Positions 59,101 through 64,000 of a DNA stretch of 64,000 nucleotides are shown here, one piece after another. The DNA lies in NCBI GenBank assembly GCA_036676355.1, contig JAKFDA010000078.1:1-64000 (forward strand), written 5' to 3'. The notes under the pieces were generated by a model that saw nothing but the letters and a program-made list of their open reading frames with translations, had not been told where the DNA came from and made no database searches. Made by a program: the position numbers and the translations under genes. Source of the DNA: ZC4RG42 sp036676355. Its GTDB lineage: Bacteria; Pseudomonadota; Gammaproteobacteria; Burkholderiales; SG8-39. How positions within the stretch are numbered: position 1 is the stretch's first letter; the number at the start of each line of letters is the position of its first letter.

Positions 59101-61695
59101 GCCGATCTCATGAGCATCGAGGCACGCGCCCTGATTCAATCAGTGGCCCGTGTCGCGCTGATTGCCCGCCGCGGACCCATTGTCAGCCAACTCGCTCATC
59201 TGCCATCGCTACCCGCCCGGCCGCTGCCTGCGCCCTGGCCGAAATCGACGCGCGCGGCCCCGCAGCCGTCATCGACGGCGTTACCGGAGCTCGAGTTCTT
59301 CAACGGCCTGGGCGGTTTCGATAAAAACGGCAGCGAATACGTCACCATCCTCGAAGCGGGCGATATGACGCCCGCGCCATGGATCAACGTGATCGCCAAT
59401 GCGGATTTCGGCTTCCAGACATCGGCGCAAGGAAGCGGTTACACCTGGGCCGGGAACAGTCGCGAGAATCAGCTCACGCCCTGGTCGAACGATCCGGTCG
59501 TCGACCCGGCGGGCGAGGCGATCTACATTCGCGACGAAGAAAGCGGCGATTTATGGAGCCCGACGGCGCAGCCGATCCGCCACAACGGCACCTACATCGC
59601 TCGCCACGGTTACGGTTACAGTCGCTTCGAACACCAGGCAAACGGCATCGCGCTCGAATTGCTGCAATACGTACCGCTGGCCGATCCGATCAAGATTTCA
59701 CGCCTGACCTTGCGCAACCTTTCGGCAGCGCCCCGCCGGCTTTCGGTCACGGCCTATGCCGAGTGGGTGCTCGGCACATCTCGCGGTGCTGCGGCTCCGT
59801 TCATCGCGACAGAAATCGATGACACCACCGGCGCGATGCTGGCCCGCAACCCCTGGAGCATTGCGTTCCCCGGGCGAGTCGCCTTTGCCGATCTCGGCGG
59901 ACGGCAAACAGCGTGGACCGCCGACCGCACCGAGTTCATCGGCCGCAACGGCAGTTCTGCGGCACCCGCGGCGCTAATCGAAAAGACACCGCTGTCCGGC
60001 GCGACCGGCGCCGGCTTGGATCCCTGCGCAGCCTTGCAATGCATGGTGGAGCTCGGCGCGGGCGAGATGATCGAAATCGTATCGTTCATCGGCCAGTGCG
60101 AATCGCTTGAAGAGGTGCAGAGGCTGATTGCGCGTTATCGCGAAATCGATCTCGACGCCGTGCTCGATGAGGTCACGGATCACTGGCAGACATTGCTCGC
60201 GACGATTCAGGTGAAGACACCCGACCGCGCGATGGACATCATGCTGAACGGCCGGCTGCTCTATCAGACACTCGCCTGTCGCATCTGGGCGCGCTCGGCT
60301 TTTTATCAGGCCAGCGGTGCCTACGGCTTCCGCGATCAATTGCAGGACGGTATGGCGCTGACCTTCGCCCGACCGGACCTCACGCGACATCATCTGCTGC
60401 GCGCCGCTTCGCGACAGTTCGTCGAAGGCGATGTGCAGCACTGGTGGTTGCCGCACTCCGGACAGGGTGTACGAACACGCATATCGGACGATCGCGTCTG
60501 GCTCGCGTTCGCCGTCGCGACCTACATTACATGCTCGAACGACAGCGCGATTCTGGATGAACTCGTGCCGTTTCTCGAAGGTCCGATGCTGCTTCCCGGC
60601 GAGCACGATGCGTTCTTCCAACCGATGATCGCGGACGAATCGGCTTCGCTTTACGAGCACTGTGCGCGCGGACTCGATCAGTGCATCGAGCTCACCGGGA
60701 CGCTCGGCTTGCCGCTCATCGGCACAGGCGACTGGAACGACGGCATGAACCGGGTCGGCGAAGGCGGCCAAGGCGAAAGCGTCTGGCTCGGCTGGTTGCT
60801 GGTGCGAACCATCGAACGCTTCGCGCCGCTCGCCGAAGGCCGTCGCGACGCCGAGCGTGTGCTCCGCTGGCGCAACCATGCGAACTCGGTGCGCGAAGCG
60901 ATCGAACGCGAGGGCTGGGATGGCGAGTGGTATCGCCGTGCCACGTTCGATGACGGCACCTGGCTCGGCTCGAAGCAGAGCGGCGAATGCCGCATCGATT
61001 CGATTGCGCAGTCCTGGGCCGTGTTGTCGGGCGCCGCCGATTCAGCACGAGCCGCGGTGGCGATGGCGTCGCTGGAAAAACACCTTATCCGTCGTGACGA
61101 CGGTCTCGCCCTGCTGTTCTCGCCGCCGTTCGACCGGACACCGCTCGACCCGGGTTACATCAAGGGTTATCCGCCGGGTCTGCGCGAAAACGGCGGGCAA
61201 TACAGCCACGCCGCAATGTGGGCCATCCTCGCGTTTGCGCAATTGGGTGCCGGCGACAAGGCCGGCGAGTTGTTCGCACTGCTCAACCCGATCAACCATG
61301 CGCGCAGCGCCGAGGAAGTCGAACGCTACAAGGTCGAGCCGTACGTTGTCGCAGCCGATGTCTATTCGGTCGCGCCGCATGCCGGGCGCGGCGGGTGGAC
61401 CTGGTACACGGGCGCCGCGGGATGGATGTATCGCGCCGGCATCGAAGGCATTCTGGGCATCCGTCGCGAAGGCGCTGCGCTGATCATCGATCCCTGTATT
61501 CCTGCCGCATGGCCGGGATTCGAAGCGACGCTGAATGTGCAAGGCACGCGCTACGATATTCGCGTGGACAACCCATCGCGTCGTTGTCGCGACGTCTCGC
61601 GCGCCGAACTCGATGGCGCACACATCGACTGCGCCGCAGGCCACGTCCGCGTCCCGCTGGATGGCGGCACGCACAATCTGCTGATGTCTATCTAG
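53173..61695 (+). CDS. ndvB: Cyclic beta-1,2-glucan synthase
   Basis: 2840 aa, matching the 2800-2870 aa of NdvB/Cgs/ChvB. Makes periplasmic cyclic beta-1,2-glucan from UDP-glucose. Order of parts: N-terminal soluble domain; membrane helices near residues 410-463; GT84 glycosyltransferase domain with the DADTRLP acidic motif near 632 and a WTRGDWQLLP block near 781; further helices near 822-866 and 942-986; a region with FFNWYGTQDLQ and SSVDSGNLAGH; and two GH94-like phosphorylase repeats, the last with GTGDWNDGMNRVGEGGQGESVW near 2516 (in parts) and QYSHAAMWA near 2676. The GH94 part controls chain length. I start at ATG 53173 because homologues begin there; TTG 53125 is the longer alternative. 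No transporter gene (ndvA) is adjacent. Confidence 0.94.
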   Translation: MHSILRYAFGHRFTSPPWNDRRPVREELFGVERLEQHAESLAAAQTVAAKPPAVLPLHARLDENAAVLLAAYRASAAELERGRSVVPAAEWLLDNYHIVEEQIREIRDDLPPGYYRQLPKLAEGSFAGYPRVFGLAWAFVAHTDSNFDPDILRRFIAAYQRVQPLTIGELWAVAITLRIVLIENLRRLADQMTAGRAARADADTLANRLLAPGGARAALESDISTRSTVPLSEPFAAQLAKRLRDRDPRTTPALGWLEERLLSQGTSVDEVVQHAQQRQGASNVSVRNVITSMRLISDIDWAELVESVSLVDERLRAESAFAAMDFTTRNLYRSAIELLARGSSYAELEVADQALQAARLAAADTATAVDAERVGDPGYHLIGEGRRAFEQTIEFRPPPRLRISRFNIRLGIGGYIGAILFVTTGLLAFALSVLATPGIDAGWLALFALIAFLPATEAATALVNRGVTRSYGAMTLPGLELKTGVPSSLRTLIAVPTLLISEAEVLEQIEQLEVHHLAGTGGDLTFALLSDGIDADEEVLPGDAQLLAVATEAIAELNRRYEPGPGGDRFLLLHRHRVFNAGENIWMGWERKRGKLHELNRLLRGATDTTFMPVAGCAPQVPADVRFVITLDADTRLPRDAAVRLIGKMAHPLNRPKFSETEQRVIDGYAILQPRVTPSLPVGREGSFYQRLYSGPGGMDPYASAVSDVYQDLFGEGSYTGKGIYDVDAFEAALRGRVPENALLSHDLFEGVFARAGLASDIEVVEEFPSRYDVSAKRKHRWTRGDWQLLPWILGHRSGNRAVPSIGRGKMLDNLRRSLLTPFTLLAFGLCWLLPQPASMEGTLLVLAAFAIPPFLPVVFSILPHRPGVRLGNHLRALATDLRLAIVQTFFSLAFLPDRARRMVDAIVRTLVRLCVTRRHMLEWTTAAQAKESPQLNMRGFYLKMAGGTSLGLIMAAAAVAFAPSSWPLVLPFALLWLIAPALASWASRSPTAVRFAIADSDAQDLRLIGRRTWRFFETFVTPSSNMLPPDNFQETPKPIVAQRTSPTNIGLYLLSTVAARDFGWTGTTETVERLEATFDAMQKLPQLKGHFFNWYGTQDLQALAPAYVSSVDSGNLAGHLIALANACDEWADDSHVSVPNARPGMADNLRLARETLNALPAAQSERGLQLAALFEEIDAQLNGVQAIETISPTLKRLTEKATRTALEIIPAVEGDDIPDLVFWIEALRTAVIEHARDRLHTADAPHVLQDRLRTLAATAREMALAMDFAFLLDTERKLLSIGYSLADNRLDPSCYDLLASEARLASLFAIAKGDVTTQHWFRLGRTATPVGSGSALISWSGSMFEYLMPSLVMRAPVGSVLEQTNRLIVQHQQSYGRSLGTPWGVSESAYNARDMEFTYQYSNFGVPGLGLKRGLAENVVIAPYATGLAGMVDPQGALQNYARLAEMGGSGRFGFYEALDFTRSRLRDDEDVAIVRSFMAHHQGMTIVAIDNTLHEGRMRARFHREPMIQASELLLQERMPRNVAIAHPRAEEVKTAASEAGTEPSAMRRLTASTAGAPVTHLLCNGRYAVMLTAAGAGYSRWRDMAVTRWREDATRDDWGSFIFLRDTFSGAVWSAGTQPIANDAAQREVIFAEDRAEFIRYEGTLTTTMDVLVSGEADGEVRRISLTNSGRRAREIELTSYAEVVLTTPAADNAHPAFAKMFVETEYLAEFGALIATRRPRSRDEPPIWAAHFAVVEGEIVADPQYESDRARFIGRGRTVGTAAAMLDNHALSNTAGTVLDPIFSLRQRVRIPSGQIARIAFWTMVASSREELLDLVDKHHDRSAFDRAKTLAWTQAQVQLRHLGIEAEEAANFQRLAAPILYADARFRASSDAISRGAGAQSGLWPHAISGDLPIVMLRIDDIEDIAQARQLLRAHEYWRMKRLGVDLVIVNERASSYVQDLQNAIDTAVRISQSRPRFGAEFAQGSVYALRADLMSIEARALIQSVARVALIARRGPIVSQLAHLPSLPARPLPAPWPKSTRAAPQPSSTALPELEFFNGLGGFDKNGSEYVTILEAGDMTPAPWINVIANADFGFQTSAQGSGYTWAGNSRENQLTPWSNDPVVDPAGEAIYIRDEESGDLWSPTAQPIRHNGTYIARHGYGYSRFEHQANGIALELLQYVPLADPIKISRLTLRNLSAAPRRLSVTAYAEWVLGTSRGAAAPFIATEIDDTTGAMLARNPWSIAFPGRVAFADLGGRQTAWTADRTEFIGRNGSSAAPAALIEKTPLSGATGAGLDPCAALQCMVELGAGEMIEIVSFIGQCESLEEVQRLIARYREIDLDAVLDEVTDHWQTLLATIQVKTPDRAMDIMLNGRLLYQTLACRIWARSAFYQASGAYGFRDQLQDGMALTFARPDLTRHHLLRAASRQFVEGDVQHWWLPHSGQGVRTRISDDRVWLAFAVATYITCSNDSAILDELVPFLEGPMLLPGEHDAFFQPMIADESASLYEHCARGLDQCIELTGTLGLPLIGTGDWNDGMNRVGEGGQGESVWLGWLLVRTIERFAPLAEGRRDAERVLRWRNHANSVREAIEREGWDGEWYRRATFDDGTWLGSKQSGECRIDSIAQSWAVLSGAADSARAAVAMASLEKHLIRRDDGLALLFSPPFDRTPLDPGYIKGYPPGLRENGGQYSHAAMWAILAFAQLGAGDKAGELFALLNPINHARSAEEVERYKVEPYVVAADVYSVAPHAGRGGWTWYTGAAGWMYRAGIEGILGIRREGAALIIDPCIPAAWPGFEATLNVQGTRYDIRVDNPSRRCRDVSRAELDGAHIDCAAGHVRVPLDGGTHNLLMSI

Positions 61696-61754
61696 AAACG
61701 CTTGGCGCAACGGTGATGCAAGCATACTCATGCAACGCCGTCGTCAAACGTGTT

Positions 61755-61841
61755 TGGTGCCGGGAGCGAGAATCGAACTCGCACGACCTTGCGGCCGCGG
61801 GATTTTGAGTCCCGTGCGTCTACCAGTTCCGCCATCCCGGC
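61755..61841 (-). tRNA. tRNA-Leu (CAA anticodon)
   Basis: 87 bases on the minus strand including an encoded CCA. The acceptor stem GCCGGGA pairs with TCCCGGC, the D-arm contains AACTGGTAGACGC, and the anticodon stem GGGA/TCCC encloses loop CTCAAAA, giving CAA. A long variable arm (class II, as for leucine) and the T-arm GTTCGATTC follow. It lies between ndvB and queA, antisense to both. Confidence 0.95.
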
Positions 61842-61950
61842 TTGGGGATTTACTGCTTGCGGCGTAGCATCGCGGCAGTCCGGGATCCGGACCACCGTTC
61901 CAACACCTAGCAACGCCGCGCTCCTGTGAAGGAGGCGGCATTATCCAAGA

Positions 61951-63003
61951 ATGCCCTCTCCCCGGCAACAATCCGATCTCACGGTCGATGATTTCGACTA
62001 TGTGCTGCCGCCCGAACTGATCGCGCAGCATCCCCCCGCGCATCGCACCGACAGCCGCCTGCTTCATCTGCACGGGGCGGCGTTGAGCGATTTGTCGTTC
62101 GCCGATTTCCCGCAATTGCTTGAAGCGGGCGACGTGCTGGTGTTCAACAACACCAAAGTCATCAAGGCGCGCCTGCACGGTGTCAAGGCGTCGGGCGGTC
62201 AGGTCGAGGTGCTGGTCGAACGCGTTCTGGGCGAACATGAAGTGCTCGCCCAGATACGGGCAAGCAAGTCGCCCAAGCCCGGCGGGCTATTGCGCCTGGC
62301 CGACGCCTTCGACGCGCAGATGCTCGGGCGCACGGACGACCTCTTTCATTTGCGCTTCGATCCCGCGCGCACCGTGTTCGAATGGCTTGAGCGGCATGGT
62401 CATGTGCCGCTGCCGCCCTATATCGAGCACGCCGACAGCATGGAAGACGCGCGGCGCTATCAGACCGTGTATGCAACGCAGCCGGGCGCGGTTGCCGCAC
62501 CCACGGCCGGCCTGCACTTCGACGAGGCGATGCTCGAGCTTCTGCGCGCGCGCGGCGTCGAGCTCGCATTCGTCACGCTGCATGTCGGCGCCGGCACCTT
62601 TCAGCCGGTGCGCGTGCAGCGCATCGCCGAACACAAGATGCATCGCGAGTGGTACGAGATTCCACCGGCCACTGTCGCAGCAATCCAGCGCGCGCAAAGC
62701 GCGGGACGCAACGTCGTTGCGGTCGGCACCACCAGCCTGCGCGCGCTGGAAGCGTCCGCCGCGACGAACGGCGCAGTGCATGCGGGAACGGGCGATACGG
62801 CACTGTTCATTACGCCGGGTTACGAGTTTCGCGCGGTCGATCGTCTCCTCACCAACTTCCACCTACCGCGCTCGACCCTGCTGATGCTGATCTCGGCGTT
62901 TGCCGGCATGGAGCCGGTTCGGCGCGCGTACCGCCATGCGGTCGAGCGGCGTTATCGCTTCTTCAGTTACGGCGATGCGATGATCATCGACCGGGCGAGT
63001 TAG
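61951..63003 (+). CDS. queA: S-adenosylmethionine:tRNA ribosyltransferase-isomerase
   Basis: Converts preQ1 in tRNA to epoxyqueuosine. Family features: DFDYVLPPELIAQHPPAHRTDSRLL (in parts) at the N-terminus, DVLVFNNTKVIKARL near residue 53, PTAGLHFDEAML near 187, GAGTFQPVR near 212 and TNFHLPRSTLLMLISAFAG (in parts) near the C-terminus. Length is 350 aa. Linked to tgt, the preceding enzyme of queuosine synthesis, 90 bp downstream. Confidence 0.96.
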   Translation: MPSPRQQSDLTVDDFDYVLPPELIAQHPPAHRTDSRLLHLHGAALSDLSFADFPQLLEAGDVLVFNNTKVIKARLHGVKASGGQVEVLVERVLGEHEVLAQIRASKSPKPGGLLRLADAFDAQMLGRTDDLFHLRFDPARTVFEWLERHGHVPLPPYIEHADSMEDARRYQTVYATQPGAVAAPTAGLHFDEAMLELLRARGVELAFVTLHVGAGTFQPVRVQRIAEHKMHREWYEIPPATVAAIQRAQSAGRNVVAVGTTSLRALEASAATNGAVHAGTGDTALFITPGYEFRAVDRLLTNFHLPRSTLLMLISAFAGMEPVRRAYRHAVERRYRFFSYGDAMIIDRAS

Positions 63004-63014
63004 AATGCGCGCGT

Positions 63015-63090
63015 TTTTTCGTCGTTCCCGCCCACGGGAACCCGCCTTGGCTTTCTCCTGGATGTCCGCTTTCGCGGGCATGACGGGCTT
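63015..63090. repeat. REP-like palindromic repeat between queA and tgt
   Basis: CGTCGTTCCCGC (63020-63031) and GCGGGCATGACG (63074-63085) are imperfect inverted outer arms (10 of 12). Inside are the palindromes TTCCCGcccaCGGGAA (63025-63040) and CCGCTTTCGCGG (63065-63076). The motif CCGCTTTCGCGGGCATGACG is typical of the common dispersed repeat of beta/gammaproteobacteria. Confidence 0.65.
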
Positions 63091-63093
63091 CCG

Positions 63094-64000
63094 ATGAAAT
63101 TCTCCCTCCTCCATACCGACAGCGCGGCGCGCCGCGGCACGCTCGAACTGGCCCACGGCACGATCCAGACGCCGGTGTTCATGCCGGTCGGCACTTACGG
63201 CACGGTCAAGGCGATGAGTCCGGCCGAACTGGTCGACATCGGCGCGCAGATCGTGCTCGGCAACACTTTTCATCTGTGGCTGCGCCCCGGTCTGGAGGTT
63301 ATCGAGGCGCACGGTGGCCTGCATCGCTTCATGGGCTGGGACCGGCCGATCCTCACCGACTCGGGCGGTTTTCAGGTTTTCAGCCTGGGTGCGCTGCGCA
63401 AGATCAGCGAGGAAGGCGTGCGCTTTCAATCGCCCATCAACGGCGACAAGCTGCTGCTTACGCCGGAAGAATCGATGCGCATCCAGCGCGTGCTGAATTC
63501 CGACGTGGCGATGATTTTCGACGAATGCACGCCCTATCCCGCCGGCGTGGAAGAGGCGGCCGAGTCGATGCGCCTGTCGCTGCGCTGGGCCGAACGCAGC
63601 AAACGTGCGCATGAAGGCAACGCCAATGCGCTGTTCGGCATTGTCCAAGGCGGCATGTACGAATCCCTTCGCGATGAATCGCTGCGCGGCCTGACCGACA
63701 TCGGTTTCGACGGCTACGCCATAGGCGGCCTCTCGGTGGGCGAGCCGAAGGACGACATGCTGCGCATCCTCTCCCACACCACGCCGCAACTGCCGGCCGA
63801 ACGCCCGCGTTATCTCATGGGGGTCGGCACACCGGAGGACATCGTCGCCGCCGTGCAGCGCGGCATCGATATGTTCGACTGCGTGATGCCGACGCGCAAT
63901 GCGCGCAACGGCTGGCTGTTCACGCGCTACGGCGACATCAAAATTCGCAACGCGCGTCACCGCACCGATACGCGGCCGCTGGACGAAAGCTGCGCCTGCT
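63094..64000 (+). CDS. tgt: tRNA-guanine transglycosylase (truncated by window end)
   Basis: Exchanges guanine-34 for preQ1 in tRNAs with GUN anticodons. Visible: TPVFMPVGTYGTVKAM at the front, catalytic-base Asp89 in ILTDSGGFQVFSLG, GGLSVGEPKDDM, and the nucleophile segment GIDMFDCVMPTRNARNGWLFT (in parts) near residue 260. The first zinc ligands begin to appear at the window edge (DESCAC). 302 codons are present of an expected ~370. Confidence 0.95.
   Translation, partial: MKFSLLHTDSAARRGTLELAHGTIQTPVFMPVGTYGTVKAMSPAELVDIGAQIVLGNTFHLWLRPGLEVIEAHGGLHRFMGWDRPILTDSGGFQVFSLGALRKISEEGVRFQSPINGDKLLLTPEESMRIQRVLNSDVAMIFDECTPYPAGVEEAAESMRLSLRWAERSKRAHEGNANALFGIVQGGMYESLRDESLRGLTDIGFDGYAIGGLSVGEPKDDMLRILSHTTPQLPAERPRYLMGVGTPEDIVAAVQRGIDMFDCVMPTRNARNGWLFTRYGDIKIRNARHRTDTRPLDESCAC

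Overview
The window is about 64 kb of GC-rich, gene-dense proteobacterial chromosome. Gene content points to a free-living beta- or gammaproteobacterium, and I favour a betaproteobacterium. Three points support this: cysB is divergent from a cysH-cysD-cysN-cobA run, pcnB-folK-(deoxynucleoside kinase)-panB-panC are clustered, and a nirK / multicopper oxidase / two cytochrome c module resembles the ncgABC-nirK set of ammonia oxidisers. The lineage is inferred from gene order, not from a marker gene. No phage, transposase gene or CRISPR array was seen.

Layout. 0-5.4 kb: pcnB, folK, a DUF486 membrane protein, a deoxynucleoside kinase and the pantothenate genes panB, panC, panD, closed by a hairpin terminator. 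5.4-11.3 kb: a PfpI/DJ-1 protein, then assimilatory sulfate reduction (cysB; cysH, cysD, cysN, cobA). A 41-codon relic of the sulfite reductase N-terminus sits where cysI would be expected. 11.3-18.2 kb: a single-domain response regulator, an HD-GYP protein, a CWC zinc-ribbon protein, MgtC, and a Cpx-type envelope stress locus (cpxP divergent from cpxRA around a perfect CpxR box). 18-23 kb: the sulfate ABC transporter sbp-cysT-cysW-cysA, preceded by a 1-Cys peroxiredoxin. 23-28 kb: a copper uptake/handling operon (DUF2946, TonB receptor, YcnI, CopC-CopD). 28-33.5 kb: copper nitrite reductase, two cytochromes c and a multicopper oxidase, divergent from norR. 33.5-46.6 kb: a run mostly on the minus strand. 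It holds an HlyD-ATPase-FtsX exporter (with its likely second permease 8 kb away), a two-component system, a tightly coupled four-gene operon (thermostable-hemolysin-like protein, adenylate-forming enzyme, haem-oxygenase-like oxidase, SDR) and a YejM-like sulfatase. 46.7-52.2 kb: TonB-like protein, ankyrin protein, and a complete phosphorelay (CHASE2 hybrid kinase, Hpt protein, response regulator). 53-64 kb: a giant cyclic beta-1,2-glucan synthase, tRNA-Leu(CAA), queA and a truncated tgt.

The most unusual signal is a dispersed repeat. Three copies of about 270-285 bp each fill the gap between two co-directional genes of an operon: deoxynucleoside kinase/panB, cysW/cysA, and nirK/cytochrome. 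All three have the same orientation relative to transcription and all end in a roughly 20-bp imperfect terminal inverted repeat. Two miniature versions consisting almost only of the two termini lie at convergent gene ends, where they supply stop codons. The repeat does not look coding, because indels shift the frames between copies. It is a candidate for an undescribed miniature mobile element or structured RNA that is fixed in operons.
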